DNA of 64,000 nucleotides from Chrysomallon squamiferum (Eukaryota; Mollusca; Gastropoda; Neomphalida; Peltospiridae): positions 2,484,501 to 2,548,500 of the forward strand of contig CM022667.1 of NCBI GenBank assembly GCA_012295275.1. The letters are read 5' to 3'. Shown piece after piece: positions 16,815-30,133 of this stretch (position 1 is its first letter; each line of letters opens with the position of its first letter). The notes below the pieces were generated by a model. That model was not told the DNA's origin, ran no database searches, and saw only the letters and a list, made by a program, of their open reading frames with translations. Position numbers and translations under genes: made by a program.

Positions 16815-17975
16815 AATGTACTCATGAAAGACAAAACTCAAACTAACATTACAGTAACTGTTATAAATAAAGATTTAATATTGCAACTTGTACTAAATAC
16901 GTGAAAGAGAAACTCAAACTGACATTATTATAAATAAACATTTTGTGTTATAACTTGAAAATACTGAATAAACTACCATTGTAACTGATATAAATACAAA
17001 AATTGAAACTGAATACGTGAAAGATTACAGTAATTGTTATAAATAAAGATTTTGTATTATAACTTTTACTGAATACGTGAACGACAAAACTAAAACTAAC
17101 ATTACAGTAACTATTATAAATAAAAAACTGTATTATAACTTGTACAGAATACGTGAAAGCCAAAACAGAAACTAACATTACAGTAACTGTTATAAATAAA
17201 GATTTAATGTTACAACTTGTACTAAATACGTGAAAGAGAAACTCAAACTAACATTACAGTAACTGTTATAAATAAAGATTTAATGTTACAACTTGTACTA
17301 AATACGTGAAAGAGAAACTCAAACTAACATTACAGTAACTGTTATAAATAAAGATTTAATGTTACAACTTGTATTTAATGCTATAACATTACAGTAACTG
17401 AAATGTTACAACTTGAAAAATACGAAAAAGAAACTCAAACTAACATTACAGTAACTGTTATAAATAAAGATTTAATGTTACAACTTGTACTAAATACGTG
17501 AAAGAGAAACTCAAACTGACATTACAGTAACTGTTATAAATAAAGATTTTGTATTATAACTTGTACTGAATACGTGAAAGAGAAAACAAAACTACCATTA
17601 CAGTAACTGATATAAATACAAAAATTGTATTATAACTTGAACTGAATACGTGAAAGAGAAAACAGAAACTAACATTACAGTAATTGTTATAAATAAAGAT
17701 TTTGTATTATAACTTTTACTGAATACATGAAAGACAAAACTAAAACTAACATTACAGTAACTATTATAAATAAAAAATTTGTATTATAACGTACAGAATA
17801 CATGAAAGACAAAACAGAAACTAACATTACAGTAACTGTTATAAATAAAGATTTAATGTTACAACTTGTACTAAATACGTTAAAGAGAAACTCAAACTGA
17901 CATTACAGTAACTGTTATAAATAAAGATTTAATGCTATAACTTGTACTGAATACGTGAAAGAAAAACTCAAACTA
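16815..17975. repeat. 76-bp minisatellite, about 15 copies, gene C intron 2
   Basis: The unit is about 76 bp. Its landmarks, in plus-strand order, are TTATAAATAAAGATTT, a TAATGTTACAACTTGTACT segment, AAATACGTGAAAGAGAAAC and CAAACTAACATTACAGTAAC. Copies between about 17170 and 17560 are almost identical; flanking copies vary more (TTTGTATTATAAC variants, short deletions). It is not a CRISPR array: units are contiguous, with no unique spacers. Related worn units lie in intron 2 of gene A (3770-3965), whereas gene B intron 2 has none that I can see. Confidence 0.9.
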
Positions 17976-18221
17976 GCGGCAGAAGTGCTAGGTCCTTTTT
18001 TTTTCAATCTAAGTTGAAGGAATAACTAACAGTGGTTATACATTGCTTCGTGATGACAAACCTAATTACTTGTGTAATCAGTGACATCCAACGAGAGAGG
18101 ACCACTGACTTTTTCTGGTGTTACTGTTTAATGGTTCGTAAGTTCCTTCGCAAATAAGCAGTTACGAAGAGCTAATTATTTATAATGAAGTCATTAAGTT
18201 TTATGTCCACTAACAACCATG

Positions 18222-18460
18222 TCCACACACAAACACGGACACACGCGCACACACACAAATATATATATATATATGTATATGTACGTGTATATATATATAT
18301 ATACACACACACACAGACACAGATACAAACATAAACATACACATTCAAACACAAACACAGATATAAACACACACACACAAAAACATACATACACAGAAAT
18401 ATACATATACACAGTCTCACACAAACACACATATACACATAAACATTACACATACATGCA
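18222..18460. repeat. CA/TA simple-repeat complex, gene C intron 2
   Basis: Mixed (CA)n and (TA)n, in the position matching the complex in gene B intron 2 and next to exon 2. Open frames over it are low-complexity. Confidence 0.93.
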
Positions 18461-19026
18461 TACACATACAGACGAACTCACACAAGAATTTGCTTACCCG
18501 TTCCTGTAAAATGTATTAGTTCGAACACGGACGTGACTCATTAGAAATGGTTCAAATCTGACTCCGAATTTCCCAAATATCGTATTTTGGGCAACCTGTT
18601 GTAAATACAATTAGCAGATATTAAGTTATTTATAACTTGTTCACATTACAGCGCATTTGAAAAGTGATGTAACGTGAGGGTGTTTAAACTGAGACTAAAC
18701 TAGATCACGTTACAATGATAAACACAAGCTGATCGTGTAACAGACTGTGGTTTGTCGATTGTGGAAAAAACCCACACACCTACTATTAAGGTTGATAGGT
18801 TTTTATTTCAGTAATATGAGTCATCACACAAGTTCTCTTTTTTCTTGCCTTTCTGGTCTTTTCACACCTTTTTTCACAGCTAAAATGCTTTCTTTTTCTC
18901 TCTTACTATCTTTCTATCTGTCTGTTTCTCAGTCTATCTGTTCCTCTGTTTCTATCTTTATCTGTGTCTCTATCGTTATGATTTTATCATATGCAGCCTA
19001 GCACATATATCTCTGGTTCCTACTGC

Positions 19027-19139
<113 letters not shown>

Positions 19140-19944
19140 TTCTCTTTTTGTTTCTCTCTCTAGCTCTGTTTGACTCTCTGCCTGTCTGCTCTTCCTACCC
19201 GTATTCCATTTTGGTTAATTTAATCAAGGCTCTGTCTACATTAAAACTTCTCTCTACAAAAGAACATTGTCGCCTTTAAAAATTCCAGTGGCTCAGTCTG
19301 ATATGTTATTGTGTTACATCAATTAGAAGATTTGTTATGTGAGATCTATACGTTCACAGAAATCTCTTGGGGCGAATTGTCTTTTCTTTACATACAATAC
19401 TGTTGTTCTGCCCACGCACGTACAAGCTTCATGTACTGTTATTAAATGTGCTGCATAAAGACTTTTGTATTTTTATTTACTGTTTCGCTTATTTACAATC
19501 GCTACAGGCTTTAAATGAACTGTCCAACTTACTTGTTTACTTAATTATTTTATTTTATTTATTTATTAACTTTTAATTATTATTATTACTTAGACAGGTG
19601 TTTAAGAATATTCAGTTCTAGATTTTTAAGATATCCAGTGTTTAGGTGAGTTAGAAAGTTATAATAAATTATAAAAATAATGTAGGTGATGAAAATGTCA
19701 TCATTTGTTTGTGTATGCGTGTTTACATGCCTGCACGTGTAAATGACTGTCAGTCTCTCAGACTTTCTGTTGTCAATGTATTTATGTGTATATGGGTGTA
19801 TGTATGTGAATGTACGTGTTTAATTTTGTCTTTATGTTGTTGCTGTTGTTTATATAATGAATAATTTATCGTTGTTTCTTTAAGAAATAGAATACATACA
19901 TGCGTACATACATACATACATGCATACATACATACAATTACGTT

Positions 19945-19987
19945 ACTATTATTATTATTATTATTATTGTTATTATTATTATAATTA

Positions 19988-20034
<47 letters not shown>
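19945..20034. repeat. (ATT)n repeat, gene C intron 1
   Basis: About 30 ATT units running up to within 10 bp of the exon 1 donor of gene C. Gene B has a shorter ATT/GTT tract at 12984-13030, equally close to its donor. Confidence 0.95.
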
Positions 20035-20037
<3 letters not shown>

Positions 20038-20269
20038 CTTACCGCACACGTGCTGTGAGTTCGTCGAACTGTCGACCGTGCAGTCGTTAACGTAGTCGTT
20101 AATGTCGCCGCTAAGAACACGAAACAGTAAAATTTCCGAAATACTCTATCCAAGAGCATGGCGAGCAAAAACAGTTAATACGTCCAGTTCCGACCACTGA
20201 AACGTGGTTATTTCAAAACTTAATTCTTAGTTTACTCTTATCGTTTATGTGAAAAAAATCTCTGCACTT

Positions 20270-20580
20270 CCAAACTTTTATATGTTTTCCCTGCCGTAAG
20301 AAATGAAATTTTAACAGTCATTCATAAACAAACATTTACTACGTTTCACCGGATTGGTGGATTTCGTCACCGCGGGGTTTCACCTGCGCATGCGCCGACT
20401 GAGCTGTTTCGCCGGGTAGAAGACATAGATAGCTATAATTTTATTGTGAGGCTTTTTTTTTCTTCCTGAACTGGTTCTCACAGTTTATGTATCTCTTGAC
20501 TGACAGCTGATGTCGACATTTCGGAATAGTAGGTGTGTCAAACAAATGTTCGCCGTCGTCTGCTTCGAGAATTAACATAA
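20270..20580 (-). promoter_or_regulatory. Putative promoter of LamG gene C
   Basis: It carries the same modules as the gene B promoter: NRF1-like palindrome 20385-20396, CCAAT-box block 20346-20360, and a CATATAAAAG TATA box (20275-20284) about 120 bp before the ATG at 20159. Good preservation in front of a gene with a broken exon suggests the damage is recent or that the transcript is still made. Confidence 0.5.
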
Positions 20581-20689
20581 TTTGTTGTGTTCGCTACATT
20601 GGGAAAACAAAATTAAAGAGATATTACACGCTAAAACCTTTAACTGAAGGTGGTGTATATTTCCCCATTCATAATACATTCATTGAAAC

Positions 20690-20842
20690 ACAGACACACA
20701 CACACACACACACACACATCATCATCTGCAGATACATACAAATGTCTGTATATACATACACATATATGCATATATTCATATATATATATATATATATATT
20801 TATACATATACATATATACACACACACGCACGCATCCGCGCA

Positions 20843-20890
<48 letters not shown>

Positions 20891-20900
20891 CACACACACA
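20690..20900. repeat. (CA)n/(TA)n complex upstream of gene C
   Basis: Several (CA)n blocks separated by (TA)n. The open frames on both strands are low-complexity. Confidence 0.95.
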
Positions 20901-21582
20901 TAGGACAGTACATATGTATGTAATTTAATGTTTACCTAATGGGTTAATCCTGAGGTAAATAAAGAAATAAAGAAAGAAAGTTGATAAGAAATTTCCCTAG
21001 CAAATTATCGTCAATCATGAAACGACACGTATTCCTTCAATAATCGATATGCTTTGTGATTATCGATTTTGTGGAGGCGGGCAATATTGAGTTTATTTAA
21101 CGCCATCAGTAATTTCTTGAAAATGTCTTCGAGGAAGGGGCGACGCATGCCATTTCCTAAATCACAAACACAATTGTGTTTGCATTTCGGGCAAAGTAGC
21201 GAATAATGGCGACAAATACACTCAGAGAACGTAATGAGATGTAATAATAGAAAACAGCTACGCTAATTGTATGCTTAATAGTTTCTGTTATTCGCCGGTT
21301 TTTACGTGGGAAATGATAATAATTTTTAACATGGTCAGTTCTGTTGTGTCTTGGACGGATCTAGGAGGAACGACGACAACAAAAACAACAACAAAAAGTT
21401 TAAAAAAAAGAAGAAGATGAGAGATTGCTCGCTTTTCAATGTCTGTAAACTGGAAAGCTGTATATCTATCTATCTATCTATCTATCTATCTCTCGTGTCT
21501 ATCTATCCGTCTAACCTATCTGTGTTATATATAGATATATATGTCTGCCTGTCTGACTATTTCTATATTATTCTTTTTCTTC

Positions 21583-21665
<83 letters not shown>

Positions 21666-24600
21666 TGTCTTTCATTATTGTGTATGTAACTGCCCTATGA
21701 CGTTTCAGAACTAAAAGTGTAATTAACTCAGGTGATGAAAAGCAGACGATATTTTAACAAAACTGAAAAAAAAAAAAAATAAAAATAGAGATATTGTCGT
21801 TTAAATGTTTTGACTCTTTCTCCTTTTTCCTGTGATCTTTTAAATATTCATTACCTGTATTTTTCCAGAAGTTACCGCTCATATGCATAAAATGATAAAG
21901 AGAGGGAAGGATACATATATGAATTATTATAAACAAATGTACACATATTTTATCATGCATTCATAAGAGAAAAATTATAATTTTTGTGAACTACTTTTCA
22001 GTATACTTTAATAATATTTATTAATTGTACAGTTAATGAGACACACAAAAACACACACACACACACATATCCACATATACACACACACTTGTATGCACAT
22101 AAAACATACAACCTACATTTAGAAATAAAAATACATTTGCACAAAAATACATACAGAGAAATAAATACATTTTTAAAAATCTGATCGAGTACTTTTCTCA
22201 TATTTCATCGAAATGTAAAAAAGTAATTTAAAAAATAAAAATAAACGAAAAGAAAAGAAAGTAATTAAGATGGCGGCAACTGTTCTGAGCTATTTTTGGC
22301 AGAATATTGCTAGAAATAAAATGATTAATAATTATATATTTGTTTTTATTTTTAATATACCTATTAATAGTAGACATAACAATAAATGTGATTCATTTTT
22401 AATTAATAATTTGTTAAAAATATACATAACTGTTTTAGTTAGGTGAAAAAAAATTAAGTTATAAATATCTGTCTAACATTTAATCGACGGTTGAATTTTG
22501 AACTCAGTGTGGTTTATAATTTATTTTATTTATTTTGTTTCGTTTTATTTTATTTTATTTTAATTTTAATTTTTATTTTATTTATTTCACCCTAGCTCGT
22601 TTGAAACAAGGCCCATCACAATTATTAAAATGTGGATTTGGTAATACGAAGAAATGAAGTGTAAAATATTTCATAGTTCCAAGTTGTTACCTTAATAACG
22701 AATTACACCAACAAAGAAAAGAAAAAAGAATAAGCCGCTGTTTCTTTCTTTCTTTTTTTTCTCTATAAACATTGTTTTATTTATTTGTATTTTTCAAATG
22801 TTCGCCAGGAAAAAAAAAAAAAAAAAAAAAAAAAAAATAAAAAAATACAGCAATCAGTCCACTATGACTGCGATTATGATGAGGTAAAATAGATTAAGAT
22901 TTTTTTTAAACGACATATAATTCGACACTGTTTCTGCAGTCACTCTTTAATGTGAAAGGCGGAAATACATCACATGACCTCATGACCTTCAAACGTCTTT
23001 AATTACGTAATCGATATTACATTATTTTCTTATATGAACTTTACAGAGTTGACACTTCTAAAAGATTTACCCACCACTGGCATATTTAGAGCAGTCGAGG
23101 TGATTGCTCGCCAACCGCAACGTAGTTCAGTCTGCGATTATGTTTTACAAATGGCAATTACTTATGAACATCTTTCGCCCCTCCCGCCTTATCTTGTTAC
23201 ATTTCTGATGTGAAGTAATTTAGAAACATTATGTACGTGTAACACGTCGAGTGTTTACTAAAGTTAAAATAAAACTTCAGCTAAGATTACTAGTCTGGCG
23301 GTCACGGGTTGTCGACTTTTCACAAAGGAACAGACTAAATGGGAAGTGGCAGTATTGCACTAAGCTTTTTGTGCATGTACACAGCTTAACAATAGTGTAG
23401 TTCACATTTAAAACCTGAAAGCTTTCGGTTCAAGGCCTCGTGTAGTCTTAAGCTTTCACGTTTCTATTTTAGGCTTATGAATGAAATATTAATATTTTTG
23501 CGTAAGTTTGCAGATCCAGAATATAAATCAACTTCGACGAAGATTTTATTTTTTGAGAGATCACGGGGGACTGATTCTATTTTCAATGATTTCTAATTTC
23601 TAATTCATATATACAGTATAGTGAAAGCTTTTTGATTCGTGTTATCGAAAACAAATTCAGGTAATTCGTGAAATCACTGTTTCACGAACGGATAGCTGTT
23701 ATTAAAATCCAAGAAGCCATCATGAACATTAAAGAAATTTCATACAGCACCGATGACGTAATTAAATACATTTGCAGGTTATGATGTTCTGTCATATCTA
23801 ATTCTGCTTTTCACATTAATTACATTAAGAATATTCTAAATTTACTATTCCACTGTCCTCATCAAACAACACTAAGGTGAACAATTCTGGGATGTCAAAA
23901 CTGTTATGAAGTCATCAAGGCAAAGCCTTTAGGTTTAACAGTAAACGATAGACAGTGTCTCATTATAAGGTAGAATGGGAGTTCCAACAAATATGTTTTT
24001 TTTTTTTTTTTTTTTTGTATTTTATTTAAATTGTTTGTTTGTTTAAGGACAGCAGGTATATCATGTATTTGCGTACTGCTGATTCAAGCTGAAGAATCTT
24101 AGTTGATTTTTTTATTCATTCATTCATTCATTCATTCATTATTTTATTTTTTATGGGGGGGGGGGCATTCCCAAAAGTAACTCAAGAAAGTATAAATTAT
24201 ATTTTTTTAGTTCAAAAATATTTAATAATATACACCGATGAAGATTAAATGCATTTACTGCAAGAAGAGTATTATCCCTTGACAGACCATAAAAAGTGAT
24301 TTAAAATGTGTTAAATGTAAAAATATAGTAGATGAATACTGACGTACATTTGATAACCGATACATCTTAGACTGTGTCAGTTACACGGAAACGTCCAAAC
24401 ACAAAAAAACCCACAAACCAATATGAACAAAAGAATCTTCCTGAAATGCGATAATTTAATAATCTTAAATTTAGCGGCCAGGTGCGCAAGTCGTCTAAAA
24501 GGATTAATCAAAATGCTTTGTCTCAAATCTTCGCTAATCTCTGCACAGTAAATTTACAGTGTTACAGTTGAATAAATGAAAAGCTTTCGCTGATGTAGGA

Positions 24601-25220
24601 AATACCGATCAGAAGACAAGAGTGCATTTTCAGTACTGTTGTTGTGCTTAATTTTTTAATAGATTTCCTAGACGTCTGCATTCCCATGGAGCTCATTACT
24701 CTAGAGACGCAATTAAATTCCTCCGTGTGGTCGGCGAGCCAGCTAAACTCCTTGTTAGTTTATTACTCTAAAGAGAAAACTTAATAAATTAATTACTGTT
24801 TTTTGCAAAATAATTGAACAATCCGCACATTGTCTACTTTCGAATTTATTCAGACAAGTTTAAGAGATTTGCATCTTGTTAACCTAGTTATTTCACTATT
24901 GTCTTCGTTAAGGTCACTATACTACTGCTGCTACTACGACTGTTACTATAGTTCAGTTACTACAGTACTGTTACTTTTATTTCACATACATACGTGCACA
25001 TATAAAAAATACATGGAAAAATGGAAAGACATATGCACCAACTAAAACCAGCCTTAATAACTGACGTCAATTTTTAATTTGTTTTGTTTATTTACGAACT
25101 CGACATTTCACACTGCACCTTGTGACACAACATCAATTAATTAATCTCCTGTGAGTCAGCAAATCCAATTGAAATGGTACATTTGTCATCTTTAAAGTTA
25201 ATGGAAGGGAAGGACAACAA
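20901..25220. other. Intergenic region without recognised genes
   Basis: Simple repeats include (TATC)n at 21458-21492, (ATT)n at 21590-21664 and A- or T-runs at 22811-22847 and 23997-24016. Stretches of ordinary complexity (20990-21340, 23040-23760, 24240-24780) have mixed base composition, but I see no exon with coding continuity, no RNA gene and no terminal repeats. They could be old transposon copies or regulatory DNA. Confidence 0.5.
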
Positions 25221-25225
25221 ACAAC

Positions 25226-25239
25226 TGAGAAAAGTAATA

Positions 25240-25299
<60 letters not shown>
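25226..25299. repeat. (AAT)n trinucleotide repeat
   Basis: About 24 AAT units, followed to 25600 by degenerate ACT/AGT-type trinucleotide sequence. The poly-Asn and poly-Leu open frames are artefacts. Confidence 0.96.
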
Positions 25300-25639
25300 G
25301 CTATTTCCAACACTGTTTCTACTATTACTACTAGCAACTCTACACTTCCTATTTAATTTACTACTACTGCTGCTGTTGCTGTTACTTGTTATTTTTAACG
25401 TTACTATTACTCTATTGTTACAGTTACTAATAATGTTACTATTATTACTATTACAACTGCAGCTGCAACTGTGATGGAATAGTAGTGATGATATTAGTTG
25501 AATTATTATTAGTAGCAGTAATCTTAATAGTAGTCGTAGTCGTAGAAGTAGTCTTAGTAGCGTTAGTAGTAATAACAATAGTACTAGTACAAATGGTGGT
25601 ACTGAATACGTAAATGTTGCATCACCCAATTCTTACAAT

Positions 25640-26000
25640 ATCAACTGGCGTGACATTTGCGTAATGACTCACAACCTGGTATGAACATACACGTTATATG
25701 TATATACCAGAATGCATTTCTATGTTTAATGAGAAACTACCTACCAGCTCAACACCTTTTAATAAAAAATTATTTAATCACAATAAGACTAATGCAAACG
25801 ATTTTTTTAGACAAATGGTTTTAGACATGACTGTCAAACATGACATAAACAACATTAAATCATCATAACGTTTCGTCGAATATTAATTATCTTAGAGATG
25901 GTAAAAGGTCGTTGAGACAATCTGGTAACATCAGAGTATAAACCGGCAACAACTGTTCTTTAAAAATAGCAGCGAGATATATTTTATATGCCCCTTCTCA

Positions 26001-26032
<32 letters not shown>

Positions 26033-29000
26033 TAATAATAATTACAAAACACAGCATTTGATCATTTAGTAATGGGGCATTCACTAGAACGGGTTATTTT
26101 CCAGTGATATGTATTCAAGATTTCGTTTACAGTCAGTAAAAATTAAGAAACAGTTTGGTGCAAGTCAAGTAAACGAGAATTTCGGTTGATAAATTTGTTT
26201 TGCTGACAAGAGAACTTGCGACACCATGAGTAATTTATTATTTAATGTATGAATCGTCTCGAATAGAATAGAAACCATTGATATGGTAAAAGTATTAGAC
26301 TAGCCGTCAGCAATGAATGCAGTATCCATTGTAACATTGTTTAATTCAGCTCGTTTAGTGTTTGAAATCGTAAACACCTGATAAACAAGTGTCGTCTGTT
26401 CGCAGAGAAAACGAGTACTTCCGGTGTAATTATTTATCTGGCTGTAGTCTAGTCTCTATTCAAAACAGAAAAAGAAAGACTATCTGTATTACGTGTCTGC
26501 CCCAGAAAAATAACAGTTTTATATATTCATTAATACTCTCATAATTTTTATTTTTTTTATGTTTTTTATCAGACTTGTCAACACTGCAAAAGAAAACGGT
26601 TTTGGTGCGTTCGTAAAAAAAAGTCCAATTGCTACCTGGCGGACATCCCAGCATGTTAACACTGAATGCATTGTTATTAGTCCGGTCGCCGTAGTCGTAT
26701 TACCCGTTTCAGAACAAATGTCTCTTTATATGTGAAATAAAATCTCGCTTTGTACATTTTTAAGGACGAAAAGACGACGTGAAAGGTAAAAAGACGATTA
26801 TAAATGTTCGTAGGGTGTCAAAAAAAAAAAATAATAATAATAATAATAAAAAAAAAAAAAATTATATGTCAGTTTAAACCCGTCTTTTGTTGGATTAAAT
26901 AGATATGTTACAAAATAAGTAATAAAATTACACTACGATGATCAAATATATTAATATGTAAGGTAGTTATGGATATTTTAAGTATGTTAAAAATAGCCTT
27001 TTTTCTCTGGATTTTTTTTTTTTTTTTTTTCTTAACTCAGCAAATCTCTGTAATCTAACAATGATAGAATGGTAAAATAAACATAAAAATAAAAATATAA
27101 AATTTATCAACAAATAAATAAATTAATTAAAATCCTTTATTTCCTTTGATTTTCAAGGTAATCTAATGAAGTTTTCAGAATAATTATACTGACTAGTAAA
27201 CTCTCGACAGATATTGTCTGAAATGTTATTTGGGTCTTGTTATATAATAGTATCTATAAGATTTCATGGAAATATACTGGTTTAATGAAGCGTTGTTTTC
27301 ACATAATTTCGTTCGCCGTGACGCTCCACCGGAACGACTGAGCTCCTAAGTTGAAAAACCGAACCTTCGCAATTATAGAATCCTGAAATTTAGTCTGCAG
27401 TTCAAACGTTTATAGCAATAAAACGAATTAATTTTGGACGAAAACTATGGATGGGGCGGACAGATCGATCGAACTTCAAAATCTGACGGATTTTAAAAAT
27501 TCAAGAATAACGATGAAGAGGGACATATCCCTCACATCACATTACATCAATAAATATCCGGTAAAAAACGTCGCTGAAAATCGAAAAACCTGCATTTCCT
27601 GAATGCCCCTCAGCAAACTCCGAAAAGGTACGATCGGCGAAAACTACTCGCCGTAGATTAAATGTGAAAGATACTGGATTATTTTTTCTTGGATAAAATT
27701 GTTTTGTTATATTCAGATATCTGCGTCATCTTTCAAGTCTAAACTCAGAAATGACGTACATTTAAGGATGGCTATGTAAATGTACATCCATCGATGTATG
27801 GTGTTTTATGTCTGTATGCATGTTTAGGTGAATGTATTATAATTTGTACGTGTTTATTTGCCTCATCGTTACCTACCTTTTTAATTCTGCTCATTTTTTA
27901 TTACCTCAATACTGATAATAGGTAATTATAAAGATACTCTTCAATAGCAATAAAATGAATCTTACTCTAAAGCAAATGTCTGTAATATACATTCTTTTTT
28001 ATTTACAGAATCTAGTATTGTGCATTATAAATGTTCACATACATTACAAATAAACTAAAAAATAACAAATACTTTTTTTTACATCATTTTTATTAGTGTA
28101 AAGAATATTAGAAAAGATAAAAATTTTAATCTTACAACTTTTTATTCTTTTTGTTGTAGTCTATTATTATTATTTTTTAACATTTAAAAAAAAAATTATA
28201 ATAGAAATTTGATTTAAAAAGACTTAAACTATTATTAGTCCAAAATCGACATACAACATAACAGACATCTTTTTCCAGATAATAAAATAATTTGTTGAAG
28301 AATGATATATATATGTCTTTTTTTTTTTAAATTTTCTTTATTTAGATTATCATTTAAAAAGTTCCCAATAAACTGAAAACAAGGCCACTTTGAAAAAATG
28401 TACTCGATCTGTTAAAATTAACTTTTATTTTTACACCTTTCTCCATACAAGATTCTATCTGATAAAAGGAAAATGTTGTTGGTTATATTCACTTTTAACA
28501 TTTTGATATCAGAGAAATAAAGCAGTAACAAGATGTATATTTACTTACTGGACATAACAGAAAATGCTCTTGGTGTAATGTGGCTGATGTAATTTTTATG
28601 TTAATAAACATTTACTAACTAACCCATAAGCACTGTAAGGTAATACTGTTGTGTTTAAATTCAAAGTAATAAAAAAATTCTTTTACATATGTGAACAACA
28701 GAAAATAAAAAATAACAACAAAAATCAATAACAACAACAACAATAAAGAAGAAAAAGATACTGATTAAAAAAAAACAAATAACAATGACATTTTTTATTT
28801 AAAATGTACAGCAACAACAGAATCTATAAAACTACCCAGCACAACAATAATATCAAAAAAGACGTTAAAAATGTATAAAATCAGTAACAATATAAAATAT
28901 TATTTGTGCATATATAATAAATGTGAGTACATTTTAATAAAGACTCTTTAAGGCACGACATTCCATTGTGGCAGCTATCAGAAGAAACAATGTAATAAAT

Positions 29001-29200
29001 AAAATTTACTGAAATAAATTGAAAAAAACATTATAAAAATACTAATAATCAGTTAGTATAGAGTCTTTTAAAAATATTTCTATGTGAATATATGAATAGA
29101 GTACAACAATGTCTTCCATTTTCCCATGTTTCCTAGACATTATTTTATTTTGATATATTTTCATTTTGGGTTACATATAATTGTTAATAACAAAATAATT
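25640..29200. other. Intergenic region, probably including the LDHD 3' flank
   Basis: AT-rich, with (TA)n at 26011-26033 and short A- and T-runs. Positions 27300-27660 contain visibly more CpG dinucleotides than their surroundings, but no exon or RNA was recognised. From about 27950 to 30100 the AT-rich, low-complexity texture would suit a long LDHD 3' UTR; no poly(A) site can be assigned with confidence. Confidence 0.45.
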
Positions 29201-29210
29201 TTACCCATTT

Positions 29211-29410
29211 ACAACTGGAGTCATGACATCACTACATTCACATGGTATCACTACAAACAACTGGACTCATGATACCACTGTATGTATCTGGAGTCATGAC
29301 GTCACTATGTACAACTGGAGTGATGACATCACTATATTCACATTATGTCACTACAAACAACTGGACTCATGATAGGACTGTATGTATCTCGAGTCATGAC
29401 ATCACCACAT
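29211..29410. repeat. 100-bp tandem repeat, two copies
   Basis: The unit beginning ACAACTGGAG recurs exactly 100 bp later (29211 and 29311). Both copies contain TGATGACATCAC- or TCATGACRTCAC-type words and ACAAACAACTGGACTCATGA. A 98-residue open frame across it follows the repeat and is not a gene. Confidence 0.8.
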
Positions 29411-29929
29411 ACATCATGATGTCATTGTGTATACAGCTGACTGATGCTTATACACTATTTTATTCTGACAATAACAGAAGTAAAAATCATTTCACCCTAT
29501 ACATGCTGATGTCTTTTGTAGTTATACATCATTATTAATTATGGCTGTTTAGTAGAAAAATAAATGAAATGTAGCTTGGAAAATAGGAATAATATGTTAA
29601 GACATCCCTTTCTATCACCAAAGGTACTCTTCAAATAAAGTCAAACATGATTAAAATAATCTTAGTTATAAATGGGCTAAATATTGACTGAAATGGTTCA
29701 CTTGAGTAATAGAGATAAACTATTTGCATAAGCAAGAAACCAATTCTGTATATGAGATAAAAAAAAATTCCCCACCTTTTTATCAAAATATTCTTCTATT
29801 ATTCATATATAATTGTATGGCTATTAATAAATTATTTATAAAATCAAAATAATAGTTTCTTCATTAACATAAAATTTTATATAATCAATGATTATTTTTC
29901 CAAGTATCTGCAAATTCTGTTATAAATAC

Positions 29930-29936
<7 letters not shown>

Positions 29937-29982
<46 letters not shown>
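29937..29982. repeat. (TA)n microsatellite 3' of LDHD
   Basis: About 22 TA units, starting about 150 bp beyond the LDHD stop codon. Confidence 0.95.
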
Positions 29983-29985
<3 letters not shown>

Positions 29986-30133
29986 CTTTCAAAAGATCAT
30001 AACTCTTTATGATTTTGTAAAAAAAAAACGATTAATAATAGTTAATTCTGTGATAAATATATAAAATTCAAGGATTTTATAAGCATAATCTGGTATTCTT
30101 CATTTTTAACAGTGGACAAGCATTTTGGACCAG

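Noticed and set aside
16815-17975. Regular array considered as CRISPR
   Set aside because: Contiguous 76-bp units without spacers, in an intron of an animal gene.
29242-29538. 98-residue open frame
   Set aside because: It follows the 100-bp tandem repeat and has no recognisable protein content.
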